Source: Rhododendron vialii (Eukaryota > Streptophyta > Magnoliopsida > Ericales > Ericaceae). Taken from it: a DNA stretch of 64,000 bases. The DNA is taken from positions 18,409,001 to 18,473,000 of the forward strand of contig NC_080563.1 of the NCBI RefSeq assembly GCF_030253575.1, read 5' to 3'. Both the position numbers and the translations under genes were made by a program. This document shows, piece after piece, positions 14,801-24,393 of this stretch (position 1 is its first letter; the number at the start of each line of letters is the position of its first letter). Under the pieces are notes generated by a model, which saw nothing but the letters and a program-made list of their open reading frames with translations, made no database searches and was not told where the DNA came from.

Positions 14801-17800
14801 ACTCTCCAATTACTGAATCATTCAACAGAATTCATTTCCTACAATGTAAGCTTACGCTTCTTGATTCAAATCGGTTTATGATGTGAGTAGGATTATGAAT
14901 GATGATGTGATTCTTGAGTCTCGACTTGGTAAGTATGTTTTCTTCACAAATGGTCAAGCCGGTTATGACTATGTCATAGTGGACTTAATCAATAATTTAG
15001 ACTTGGAGAGCATCACAGGCCTTTCTCCATACAAGTCTGTTTCTAAAAAGTAGGAGTAAGAATAAAGCCAACTAAATCACAACTTCAACCTTGTGGAAGG
15101 TAGGCATGACCAAGCATTTTAGCGAACATGTATGCACACCACACCAACCTCAAGACTATCAAATCACACTTTATTAGCAAACTTAGAAATATGAAAATAA
15201 ATAACTTTCCAAAATTGTGACCAAAATATTTAATGCTGAGCAAAAAAAAACTAGAAAAAATGCACTCCTTGGGTAAGATACCTCAATGACTCTCCACCAT
15301 ACAAGGAGACAGCATATGGACAATCGAATGACAACCAAACCTTTGTGAATACCACACTCCACTAATGGGATTCCTTCAAAATACGTGACATGTTTGTTCA
15401 GTGCAGGTTGCTTGAGTTTTTTTGCATACTAAAAGCTCCTTTTAAGCTCAATCTCATTTCAGCACAAGCAGATAGTTCTACGGAAAAATTATACAACAAG
15501 ACCACGTTTTTAAAATAAGGTTTGTAGAAAACCTGACGGCCTTGGTCATCCATTGGTATACACTCAACAGCAATAAGTTTATCCACATCATCGGCAGTGA
15601 CAACATATTCTGGGGCTGTCGCTCCTGAATGCCAATAAAATAGAGAGAGTGAGAGACGGAAAACAAATTAACAAAGAAGAAAAAGATTATGGAAATCAAT
15701 TTCTTTCGTTCTGAGTATTTTATTGCCAAAAAAGTCACTGTCAAAAGACACCTACGCATTAAGTAGAAAAAGGTCATTCCAATACTTACCCTCTATGTAC
15801 TGCCTTGTTCCATCCTGAAGATGACGAACCCACTGACATGCAAAAAAATATTCTTTATGATATGAAAAGGAAGTTAACCTTTAATGTAGGGAGGACTGGG
15901 TCACCGATAACTATTTCTCGTGAAACAAAACACTTTACCTGGAACATGCAGAGAGAAGTTCCACGAACAGGAAATCCGCATCCTAGAAGTCGGTACCCCG
16001 GTTTAGCCTCGCCAATAATTTGGAAATCCCTTATCCCAGGGCCCTTTTTAAATTCCATCCATTCGCGGAGGGTTTCCGTAACCGTCTCCGGTACGGTAGT
16101 AAAGAAATCTGTAGCTAGGAGCAACAGATTAAGTTAGACTTCATGGAATTCTGTGCGCATATTTTACAAATAATAAGATCCATCACCTTCTGAACCAAAA
16201 GAAGCAAACCTAGGTGAATCAGGGCCATCTGGGAGCAAAACTATCCTGAAAAATTGCAGTGTCAAGAAGAAATTGCAGGAATTATTTTTTTGACAAGCAA
16301 CAAATAGATCATTATGAACGGATGGAAGGACAAGTCTCCTTTTAGAGAACATAAAAGAAACGATAAGGCAAACCAAAAAGAGGGGTTGCCCGGAAAGTAG
16401 GTGTTGCCGAAGCCAAAAAGGAAGCCAACCAGGAAGCACGATGAGGGCTCGACACCCAATTAGGGAGCAAATATTGGCTCAATCTAAGAGGGGGGAAGAG
16501 GGAGGCAAGGCATTGGGATTGTGGTCTACAGAGGATCACTTGGCACAACCAAGAGGTTGCCCAGCTCCCTCGTTACGAAAATTAATGGCTTTATTAGATC
16601 ATTAATTGTCCCAAAAGGATTTCTTTAAAGATTGTAATTTTGACACTCCAAAAATAAAATTGATAGAGGAATTTCAAAACTAAACTGTGTTAATATATAA
16701 AACAAAGTCATTTTGGAGTCTCTTTATCAATGAGTCTCTTTATCAATTTTTAAAGTGCTAAAATCAATTTCATTTGTTTAGATAGTATTTTGAAAAGGAA
16801 AATGCTACGTACCTAGAATGGAGACCCATAAATTACCTAGAATAATAATACTTTAGTTCAGAATAATAACACCTTTGAGGTGAAGGATCAATGTGTTATT
16901 ATTATGGATTAAAGTGTTATTATTCCGGATAATTTATGGGTCTAAATTCCAGGTACGTAGTATTTTTTTTTTTTAAATTTTTGAGAAAGAAAAATTAAGA
17001 TAATAATTGGAGATAGAGATAATGAGTGAAAAGAGTTAAAGAAAAAAATAACAATAATAATTGAAGAGAAAAATGAAAGTAATAATTAAAGAGAGAAATG
17101 AGAGTAATAAGCACTTTTTTCATTGAATTTTTTTTTTTAAAAAGCCATCGTTTTTTTTTTTGAATATAAAAGCCATCGTTCAATACCGATATAGTACAAA
17201 GCATTATAAAAGTGTCCACTCCAAACACGAGAGATAATGCAACAACCCTACAATCACACCTAAATATACATAGTGTACGTGGAACTCTTATGTTTTGTGA
17301 GAGATTGTATATTTAGACGTGTAATTTTGAATGTGATCGCAAAATTTTTGTCCAAACACAAACCCAACCAAAAGGTTCTGTACCTAACCTCGGCGGCGGA
17401 GGAAGGGCACTAGTGATGGGAAGTAATTTCCCTGAATCGAGTTGACCTTCATCGCTAGTTGCTTCTAATCCCGGGGGATGCACCGGTTCTAGATGGTACC
17501 GAATCCCGGCTATAAGAATACACGCAATTATAACAAGCCACGAGTATGATGAACGGAGCCCGAAAAGACTCAATGTTTGATTCAGACTCGCGCTGAGGAG
17601 GAACTCTATGGTGCCAAAATCCGTATACGGTTGAATGCAGAATAGCGTGCAGATACAGGAAAAGGCGAGGAAGAGGAAAGTGAGAATGGAAGCAACGGAT
17701 TTCTCGGATAAGTAGTAGAGACCGACGTTGCCAAAGAACAACAGGGCGTAGCCGAAAGTTTTCCCGGCACGTTGGTAGCCGAGGAATAAACGATCGGTGT

Positions 17801-18011
17801 TTGGATTTCTTCGCAATGAAAAATAGAGCATTGAAAGAACGAAGTTACCGGCAGACCATAGAAGTAAGAGTGTCAAAATCAGGAAGGTGAAAACGAAGCC
17901 ACTGGTTTTCTTGAAGAAATCCATCGCCAAAAGTGAGAAGAACCATGATGGTGAGGAGATGATCCCCAGGATGTACCAGAAATTGAGACCCGGCCAAACA
18001 GGGATCAACAT
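4283..18011 (-). CDS. Multi-pass membrane protein with AIR9-like repeats, 11 exons
   Basis: I assembled this gene from splice sites. Coding exons on the minus strand: 18011-17389, 16245-16187, 16114-15939, 15832-15790, 15624-15533, 11469-11421, 10396-10326, 7695-7576, 6765-6677, 5071-5026 and 4306-4283. Every intron has GT..AG ends, every phase closes, and the total is 1,392 nt (463 residues). Residues 1-207 contain about five hydrophobic segments (near 10-30, 38-60, 86-105, 107-125, 155-172) and end in a Pro-rich linker. Residues 208-463 are soluble, with motifs such as GCGFPVRGTSLC, PEYVVTADDVDKLIAVECIP, PSGLSTQFVLTCSDG and MRDTLVLTMRMFQSK. From memory these resemble the A9 repeats of the microtubule protein AIR9 and a conserved plant family of unknown function. 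The last exon adds only seven codons and a stop. Intron 5 is about 4 kb, and the introns carry many MITEs. The start is the first ATG of the exon-1 frame. The function is unknown; the exon model is strong. Confidence 0.88.
4835..4960 (-). repeat. Solo-LTR-like TRIM fragment in intron 10
   Basis: The stretch begins with TGTCCCACATTGG and includes CTCCACTCATTGCCAATTGG. This matches, read on the opposite strand, the terminal repeats of the TRIM at 9.5-9.9 kb. No second repeat or primer site lies nearby, so it looks like a solo or truncated copy. The ends are approximate. Confidence 0.4.
5581..6359. mobile_element. Nonautonomous hAT-type element carrying a gene fragment
   Basis: The ends are inverted repeats: TAGGGATAGCATTTGGGGC at the left and TAGGGATGGCAATTTGGACC read inward from the right. 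The flanks AGTCCAAG (5573-5580) and AGTCCAAC (6360-6367) form an 8-bp target duplication with one mismatch, typical of hAT transposons. Subterminal regions are filled with motifs such as CCGAACC and ATAACCGAA. There is no transposase. The centre holds an SGT1-like promoter, leader and exon piece. It lies in intron 9 of the membrane/AIR9-like gene. Confidence 0.82.
5953..6065 (-). pseudogene. SGT1-like first-exon fragment, broken
   Basis: Read on the minus strand, the frame opens MASDLETRA, then an in-frame TAA, then EAFVDD. After a short frame-changing deletion it continues AELFTDRAQANLKLK up to a GTGAGT donor at 5952. The order and wording match the N-terminal TPR start of plant SGT1 (co-chaperone of HSP90 and SKP1) as I remember it. 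The in-frame stop and the missing middle helix make it non-functional. Upstream (6075-6120) is a pyrimidine-rich leader plus an AAACCCTA telo-box, so promoter-proximal DNA was carried along. Because the intron donor is present, this is a DNA copy and not a retrocopy. Confidence 0.72.
8607..8841. mobile_element. MITE, GGTGTTCC termini
   Basis: Inverted ends GGTGTTCCGG and GGAACACC flank about 235 bp. Its interior (CAATATGGATCTTGTTTGAT, then CGGTGCAAAAAAA) is found in reverse orientation in the MITE at 50,415-50,649, so these are two members of one family. No exact target duplication was recognised. It lies in intron 7 of the membrane/AIR9-like gene. Confidence 0.6.
9477..9861 (-). mobile_element. 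TRIM retroelement (two short LTRs and a PBS)
   Basis: Two direct repeats of about 115 bp (about 9477-9589 and 9746-9861) share TGATCACCCATTCCACT and CCAAGCAATGTGAGATTC. Next to the right copy is CTGCTCTGATACCA (9732-9745), the complement of a tRNA-iMet primer site (TGGTATCAGAGC). The element therefore reads on the minus strand, with 9746-9861 as its 5' LTR. The internal part is only about 155 bp and non-coding, as expected of a terminal-repeat retrotransposon in miniature. The left end is eroded. Confidence 0.72.
9940..9976. repeat. (GA)n microsatellite
   Basis: GA dinucleotides interrupted by a G run, inside intron 7 of the membrane/AIR9-like gene. Confidence 0.9.
10455..10484. repeat. (GA)n microsatellite
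   Basis: An uninterrupted GA run in intron 6 of the membrane/AIR9-like gene, about 60 bp before exon 7 in transcript direction. Confidence 0.9.
11813..11859. repeat. (GA)n microsatellite
   Basis: An uninterrupted GA run of about 47 bp in intron 5 of the membrane/AIR9-like gene. Confidence 0.92.
12330..12780. mobile_element. hAT-like MITE with GTGTCC-rich interior
   Basis: The left end CTATGATGCACCGACAC and the inverted right end CTATGAAGCACCGACAC differ at one base. Flanking 12322-12329 and 12781-12788 are the same 8 bases, GTCTCGGA, an exact target duplication. Next to both ends are irregular tandem copies of GGACAC/GTGTCC. The middle is AT-rich and holds three units based on TTACAGTTTGGCCCC. 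The 8-bp duplication suggests the hAT superfamily. It lies in intron 5 of the membrane/AIR9-like gene. Confidence 0.85.
13479..13700. mobile_element. Stowaway-type MITE
   Basis: It begins CTCCCTCCGTCC and ends GGAACAGAGGGAG, with the TA dinucleotide on both sides (13477-13478, 13701-13702). This is the hallmark of Tc1/mariner Stowaway MITEs. The inside is AT-rich, with ATCCATA(T/A) motifs shared with other members in the window. It lies in intron 5 of the membrane/AIR9-like gene. Confidence 0.85.
16805..16960. mobile_element. Small foldback MITE in intron 1
   Basis: The ends are CTACGTACCT and its complement. The arms of about 70 bp share GACCCATAAATTA and AATAATAACAC. The total is about 156 bp. 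It could fold into a long hairpin and lies in intron 1 of the membrane/AIR9-like gene. No clear target duplication was identified. Confidence 0.7.
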
Positions 18012-18102
18012 CGGAGGAAAAAGGAGCTGGTTATTGTTAAGGGGGGAGAAGTTGAAGGCAGCTGCTATCTATGTACTCCTCCCCCACGATTATTGTAAAG
18101 AC

Positions 18103-18306
18103 TAGGGCTGCTCCAAATATTCGGTGAACCGTGAAATTGGTTCGGACCAAATTGATTCGTACCTTTTGGATTTTGTTCGTGCATTAATGATCCAGACACG
18201 GATTGAAAAATTAGAAAACCGTGACTCGCGGTTCGGTCCACGGATTTTCATTACGAAACCGTGGATTAACCGAACCGGACCGTAAGATATTTATCTTATA
18301 TAAATA

Positions 18307-18344
<38 letters not shown>

Positions 18345-18876
18345 ATTTATATAATAACTTGTTAGCAATGTTAACACTTTTTTCCACTAATTTTAGTGTT
18401 TTATCTTAATAATAGGATAGAATGTAGATGTATATAAAATATAAGAAGTAAATCGTAGTTTTTTCGTATAAATTACGGGTAACCCTAGTTGCGTTTCAGT
18501 AGTTTGTTTCTTTTATGATTCTTTTATGTTATGTAATGTACTATAATGATACAATCCTAATAGTGTTTTAGATTCTTTTGAATTTGATTTATAAAGTAAG
18601 CTTTTGGTAGTTTATGCAACAAGTACTTTCTGGTGGTGTTAAACTTAATTCTGAATGTAACATTCTTCCCTTTTATTGTGGGATATATGTTTGAGCTTTA
18701 TTTTTGCTAAAATCCGTGGACAAAACCTTAACTGATCCGCGAGTCACGGATTGGATTGGAACCGGACCGTAGGACTTTTGGTCCGAACACGAATTTCATT
18801 TTGTAAAAACCGTGACTAACGGTTCGGTCCTCGAATTCCTAAAAATCCGAACCGAACCAGACCGCGAGCAGGCTTA
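18103..18876. mobile_element. hAT-type element 92 bp upstream of a start codon
   Basis: The same 8 bases, GTAAAGAC, flank the element at 18095-18102 and 18877-18884. The ends are TAGGGCTGCTC and, inverted, TAAGCCTGCTC. Subterminal regions are rich in GGTTCGG/CCGAACC motifs. No transposase frame is present, so it is nonautonomous. An AT and GT dinucleotide run lies at 18306-18344. It is inserted between the start codon at 18011 and the upstream promoter of the membrane/AIR9-like gene. Confidence 0.85.
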
Positions 18877-19151
18877 GTAAAGACTATCTCAGAGACTTTC
18901 ACTCATTTGGTTCTCAAATAAAATAAACTTTTGGGCTGTGACAACGCAACGCAGAGCAGAGGGGTTGCTATAAATAGTGGTTAAAGGCTTGGAATTTGGT
19001 AATTTTCTATCTTGAGATATCAAATTTGAAACTTTTCGCGTGTTATTAACTCGTTCTAATTCATTTTTGCTCTTATTTAAGAGAGGGACCCCGGTAGATA
19101 ATGATGCGTTTATCTCTAGTTTTAGTAGAGCTGTGTGGCTCCAGGAACTTC

Positions 19152-19636
19152 CTTAGGCTGCATTTTTTTGAACTTATCTTAAAATAAGTTGGTTATTATT
19201 TGAATTTTTTTCGCATTTATTAGTTTTTCACCAAATTTTTGTAGATTATTGATTTGTTTCGACGAGAGAAATTGAAAAAGTAAAAAAAAAAAACTTTTAC
19301 TCAAGTATTTTGAAAAATAAGTGAAATAAGTTGATTTATTTGGAGAAGGCAAATAAGTAGTTATTTTCCAAAATATTTGAATAAAAATAAAAAAAATTAT
19401 CTTTCCAATTCTTCTCATCGAAACGAGCAATAATAATGACAAACCAACCTATTTTAAAATAGTGAAATGATTTTAACATTTTTTTTTATTATGGCACACT
19501 TTTTTTTGTCTTTTAATAAGAAAAATACATGCAAAAGTTTCACTGAAAGACAAAAAAATAAAGTGTCATAATTAAAAATAAAAAGGAGTATACAAATCAT
19601 TTTCCTTAAAATAAGCATAAAAGAACGCAGCCTTAG
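19152..19636. mobile_element. Foldback element, AGGCTGC termini
   Basis: The left end AGGCTGCATTTTTTTGAAC pairs with the right end, which reads AAGGCTGCGTTCTTTTATG inverted. A second nested inverted pair (TTGGTT..TTATT) lies inside. It is very AT-rich with no coding. The ends are approximate and no clean target duplication was found. Confidence 0.55.
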
Positions 19637-19886
19637 AAAAAAGGGATGTGAATAATTAGACATTGGTGCGTAGGTCCTAGTGTGGGAAAAGTCTCTCCGC
19701 GTCAATTGATTATAGCCCAATTCCATCCCCTTGCGCTTCACTTTCCGAGAAACCCTTGGGCTTCACTTTCCCAGAAACTCGGCCAATACAGCTACTCCAA
19801 CCGAGTGCAATTTCAACTCTACTTCAACCGTATTGTCCTACAGAAATCCACTTGGGGATAAGCTTGTGTTCCAGAATGCAAAATAG

Positions 19887-20755
19887 GGTACGTTTGGTAA
19901 TCTTTTTAATTTTTAATTTTTAAAAAACTAGAAATAAAAACAAGTTTATATTTTCATAAAAACAAAAACAAGAAACATGTTTGGTAATAATCTTTTTGAA
20001 AACAACAAAAACTGAAAACACAAACATGTTTAGTAGTATCATTTTTGTTTTTGTTTTTATTCTTCAAATTGAATGAAATTAGAAGGAGTCCATACACACT
20101 AGGGATTAATAGAGTGAAAAGGACATCAATAAGTTGTGAACCGGCGCCATGACATTTGGACTGGCTTTCCAAATATACCCTCATTTTTTAACAAGAGGGG
20201 GCAAAAACATTTTACTTTTCGTCAGCAGTGGCGAGCTTCCGGGAGGAATTGGAGGTGCCGCCAAACGTGTTCACGAGGAGCGGGCGATGGCAGGACAACG
20301 ATGAGGAGGATCTCCGGTGTGGGCAGTGGTCGGTTGAGGAGGATCTCGCCGGACGGCCTTCATCTGCGCCGCCATACACCCGTACCTTATCGGGATCTTG
20401 AACAAAATACCGTCGCCCGCCTCCAACTCTGCCACCGACCAAATCTCCGGTATCTCGTCGTCCTTGTACGACGCCTTCATCTGCTCTAAAAAGTAGACAC
20501 AGGAATATTGAAGATGAAAAGTCGTCGGGGATGAGTGTGAGTGTGGGTGTGGGTGTGGGTGTGGGGATCGACGGGCCGAAGTTTTGTTTTCAAAACAATG
20601 TAAAACTCTCTTTTCTAATTTTCATAATTTCCAAGAATTCAAAAAAAAAATTTAAAAACAAAAAAGTAAAAATATGTTACCAAACAAGTTTTCTTTTTTA
20701 GTTTTCAAAAAAGTGAAATTAAAAACCAAAAACTAAAAAAAAAAGGTTACCAAAC
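19887..20755. mobile_element. GTTTGGTAA-terminated element with a GC-rich insert
   Basis: The left end GGGTACGTTTGGTAATC and the right end, inverted GGGTGTTTGGTAACC, resemble each other. The AT-rich flanking halves (19.89-20.08 and 20.58-20.75 kb) are inverted relatives with repeated TTTGGTAA and AAAACAAAAAC motifs. Between them, at about 20.13-20.58 kb, is strikingly GC-rich DNA that reads like coding sequence in more than one frame; the minus frame has MKASYKDDEIPEIW. A minisatellite of GGTGTG units lies at 20,536-20,568. I do not recognise the source gene and found no target duplication. Confidence 0.5.
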
Positions 20756-22074
20756 ACCCCAGTATTTACTCATTCCGTCCCAATTTAATTGTCCCTAGTT
20801 TTATTCTAACCAATTAAAAAACTAGTTATATTTTTAAATTGGTAATGAATTTTATATCCAACATAGATCTTATTTGATAGATCTCGATTAGTTTTATAAT
20901 ACAATATTTTTCCAAATCTGAGACCTACGTGGAAACAGATCTCTAAATTGCCGGAAAATTAAAGAGACTTATGGGTATTCACAGAAGGGGAAAGCTATCT
21001 CTATTCATCATCACTTCTCTTCATCCATTTTTCGGGAAAAAATCAAACGTTGCTTGTGTATTTATAAGACTAATAAGAGTTTCAAATGAACTTGCCACAT
21101 TTTCCGCTACCTTTCTCTTTATTTATTTTTTTCCTACTTAAAATTAATGTTGTTTTCTTCTTTCCTAGTTCCAGGATGGACCAAATAATAGTTAGATTCG
21201 CACCATACAAACTTGATTGGAAAATGCTAAAAACCATTGGGTGAATGTCAAGGTTAAAAAAGTGTATTGAAATGTTTGTAAGTACATTGAAAAGTTTAAA
21301 AAAATTATTGGAGTATGTTATTTTATGATCATTTTCTTAGCTTATCGACAGTCTACTGGACTGTCCATATATATACGATGAGTACTTGATTAAAAACTTC
21401 AGAGTATTTTCTCTCTTCGAAAAATTGCAGCACATATGGAAAGTGAATGAGGGGCAATGTAACTGTTGGCTTTATGGGGCCAGATCCACCCTATACTCGA
21501 GACGCCTTTGCTGGCGTGGGGCAAACAAATGGAGAACTAACCGCCTCCACCTATCGGTGTTGTATGGATAGCATTGCAAAATGCCTCATGTCCGTCTGCC
21601 GTTTAGTGCAACGCTTTGCGCTATCCTTTAAAGATTATGCTTAGTTCTCTTTGCTTCTCAAAAAGCATTTTTCAAAAAACACTCCATAGATTCTCCCTAG
21701 ATTCCTCCTACTTCTAATATTTTTCTCTCTATCTTTCTTCACTTATTACCCTTACTATTTTTAAAAAAAAATTTCAAATCCAAATCCAAACACAGCATAA
21801 GTTGCGCCTTTTCTGAGTAGCAATTGTTTTTAGATGGGTTGGTTGGCACCTGATCCAACAATAACAATGTTCACATCCACCATTCTCAAACTTCATGATT
21901 AAAAATGCAACAAAATCTCCTATCGACTAAAAAGAGAAAAAAAGAAGAGAAGATGGATCCCAAATTGAAATGGCAAGTAGTCGATGCCAAATCATTATTT
22001 GCACTCCGCCATTCATGATCTAAAGGACTAATTAAGCTTTTATTAGTTAGGGCGATAGGGAAACGGGACATTAA
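20756..22074. other. Intergenic, no supported gene
   Basis: Between about 20,770 and 20,960 there is a degenerate Stowaway-like piece (CTCATTCCGTCCCAATT, then a GATCTTATTTGATAGATC core). A GC-richer patch at 21,440-21,620 gives two short overlapping frames, neither recognisable. The rest is AT-rich with no clear structure. Confidence 0.5.
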
Positions 22075-22704
22075 TCAATCATCATCTTCGTCATCTTCAT
22101 CATCTTGGTCTTTATCGTCGCGATCTTTACCTTCCAAATACTTGGCAGAAACCTTGACGACATCGCAAAGAAGTTCAAATTCCTTAGTCCTTTTCTTGAG
22201 GTCATACGAGTCATTGTCATTATTCTCGAGTTGATTCTTGCAGTCACGAACTTCTTCCATGGAATCACTAATCTGAACTTCAATACGCTCGTAATCACGA
22301 TCATTGAAGAGCTTCTTGATTAAGTCGAGGTTTCTCAAGGTATCGTGATAGTTTTTGGAGCATGAGTTGTATCGGTCCTTCATCCTGTAGTCTCCTGAGT
22401 TATCATACAGAGAATTAAGATCTTTGTGGATGTCTGTAGCCTTGGAGTAGGCTAAGTCAATCGCGATCTCAAGGAGGCCACGGTTGTCAGCACCTGAGGT
22501 ACGTGAATCGGTCTTCATGAAGTCCAAGCACGATTCGCGATCGGATGTCTTGGAGCACATTTTCTTGAGCCTGGACTTGTGCTTGTCATGGTGTTTTTTG
22601 TGATGGTGTTTTTTGTGATGATGGCCAGCAAATGAGGGATCGATGGACATGAATAGGAGTGATAGGCAAAGGAGCATGGAAAGGGTAGCAAGAGTAGAAG
22701 CCAT
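22075..22704 (-). CDS. Secreted PMEI-like (invertase/pectin methylesterase inhibitor) protein
   Basis: An intronless frame of 209 residues. Residues 1-27 form a signal peptide (Leu-rich core, AGH boundary), so it should enter the cell wall or apoplast. A His/Lys-rich stretch follows (28-43). The body shows the four cysteines of the PMEI fold: Cys50 and Cys59 in the first helical hairpin, Cys115 and Cys155 in the four-helix bundle, plus Cys180. The C-terminus (193-209) is almost entirely Asp and Glu. Family members inhibit pectin methylesterases or invertases by one-to-one binding; which target applies here is unknown. The His-rich head and acidic tail are unusual and may bind metal or pectin, which is inference. 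The start fits a signal peptide and a TATA box about 90 bp upstream. Confidence 0.85.
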   Translation of the reverse strand: MASTLATLSMLLCLSLLFMSIDPSFAGHHHKKHHHKKHHDKHKSRLKKMCSKTSDRESCLDFMKTDSRTSGADNRGLLEIAIDLAYSKATDIHKDLNSLYDNSGDYRMKDRYNSCSKNYHDTLRNLDLIKKLFNDRDYERIEVQISDSMEEVRDCKNQLENNDNDSYDLKKRTKEFELLCDVVKVSAKYLEGKDRDDKDQDDEDDEDDD

Positions 22705-22788
22705 CTTTGATTCTCTAGTTCTTTGTTTCTACTTCTTTTTCCCAAGGATGAGATGGGAAAGGCTGAGAAGAATCTTATTATGTATATA

Positions 22789-22798
22789 TTATATATAG
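22789..22798 (-). promoter_or_regulatory. TATA box of the PMEI-like gene
   Basis: Read on the minus strand it is CTATATATAA, 85-94 bp upstream of the start codon at 22704, a typical distance for a plant core promoter with a short leader. Confidence 0.65.
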
Positions 22799-22954
22799 TC
22801 TTTGAAAGGGAATGTGAAGCAATAAATAGATTTGAAAGATCAATGTTGAATATGTTACTAAACTCTCGTAATTAATTATTTCATTCAATCTTCTGTAACA
22901 GTCTTTAAATAAGGAGGGCTTAAAATAAATTTTTTTTTTTAAAAACGTATGCTA

Positions 22955-23260
22955 CCCTCTCCATGCTCCTTTGTCTCGTGGGACCTATCTTGGGGTCCCA
23001 CACAAATGATCAGAACTGTTCAACTTGTTTAAAACAATTTTCATGGCTCAGTTGGATATCGATAAGGACTTGATTAAATTTTCGTTCAGTTTCTTGATAG
23101 AAAACTGGACAAAGCCTTTACTTTGACCGAGTTGAATTTTCAAGGAGTCCATAAAAGAATATTTTAAACTTATTGAACGACTCCGATCATTTATATGAAA
23201 CTTACCTCAAAATTTCATTCAACGCGATGTACATTTAGTGTAGACCAAATGATATACTAG
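22955..23260. mobile_element. Foldback MITE, GATCnGAGCCG family
   Basis: Imperfect arms: CACACAAATGATCAGAACTG on the left, and ATAAATGATCGGAGTCGTTC read inverted from the right. It belongs with the foldbacks at 1.5, 23.3, 38.3 and 47.2 kb. It is much diverged and its ends are approximate. Confidence 0.5.
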
Positions 23261-23269
23261 GAGCTTGCT

Positions 23270-23535
23270 ACAACAACCGACAGGAGCCACCGACAGGCAC
23301 GCGGGGCCCACACCGAGTCCCGCACAAGTGATCTGAGCCGTTCAATAATTTAAAAAAAATCAAGTGGGCCTATGAAAAATCAGCTCAATCGAGCACCTAC
23401 ACATATCGGATTGAACTAATTTTTCATAAGGCCACTCAAAATTTTTTTAAAAAATTATTGAACAACTCAGATAATTCACATGGGCCTAAAGTCGGCCTGC
23501 ATGCCGGTCGGTGGCTACTGTCGGCTGCTTTAGAC
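23270..23535. mobile_element. Foldback MITE, GATCnGAGCCG family
   Basis: The left arm contains CCGACAGGAGCCACCGACAG. The right arm inverted contains CCGACAGTAGCCACCGACCG. Both arms also share GTTCAATAATTT and TATGAAAAAT. It sits directly beside the previous foldback. No target duplication was confirmed. Confidence 0.65.
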
Positions 23536-24185
23536 CTACCGAATGATATACACGCATAGTCGGACTGCTTTGCTTTAATAAAAATTGACTCGCTGACTTC
23601 TCATTTAAGAAATGCGTACAAAAGTGGCAAAACCAGGTTATCCCATAGAAAATGTGTACCAAACTGGCTAAACTGAGCAAAAAGAACCTAGACCCAGTTG
23701 ATATTACGACCACCTGTTGTAAACATAGTCAAAGTTTTACTACTCCAAGTACTGCACCATATTATGTGGAACTGGTTTTTTAAATGGATGAGAAAATTTT
23801 TTTAACGGATGATTTTGTGAACAGTTATTTACGGGGTGAATCGCAACCGTTTAAGAGTATTTTAAACAGTCTAAATGTAAACGAAACTTTTTTCGGAAAA
23901 AAGTTAAATTCTTTCCTAAAAAAATTTCATTTAAATCCGTACCGTTTAATTAAAACTGAAATGGACGATCGCGCGATTCCGTATTCAAAGGGGTCTCCGT
24001 CAATAAGCCGATCTATTTTTAAATTTTCAATAATAAAACTAGTAGTAAAATTGAGGCTGTGGAGCCAATTACGTGCTAATGTGAGCCTAAGCAATGCTAT
24101 AAGAAGATAACAGATCAGTTCCCACTGTACTGTACTTTCGCTTTCCCAGCTTCGGCTCAGCTCTGCACTGCTGCCTCCCTTCTCC

Positions 24186-24322
24186 ATGGCCAAACCCTAT
24201 ATCTATTTCCCCCAAGGTACATCTCTGTGTGTGTGTCACGTGTGTGTGTGTGTGTGTGTGTTTGTGTTGTCTGTAAATTAAGTTGTTGGTGCCGTTATTT
24301 CGCAGCTTTTTGTTGGAAGTGA
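24186..24322 (+). other. GRF leader with probable 5' UTR intron and short uORF
   Basis: A splice pair (CCCAAG/GTACAT at 24217, TTTCGCAG at 24305) would remove a GT-repeat-containing intron of 89 bp from the leader. In the spliced leader an upstream ATG at 24186 opens a 15-codon frame ending at 24322, before the main start. This is inference from signals only. Confidence 0.45.
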
Positions 24323-24393
24323 AGGGAATCTGTTTAGGGCTTAAGCTGGTAGGGGAAGAAGATAAAGGGAAGAAGTGAGTGAGCGAGTGAGAA

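Noticed and set aside
15398..16548. Separate short open frames on both strands (up to 110 codons)
   Set aside because: They are either the minus-strand exons 2-5 of the membrane/AIR9-like gene extended into introns, or their antisense.
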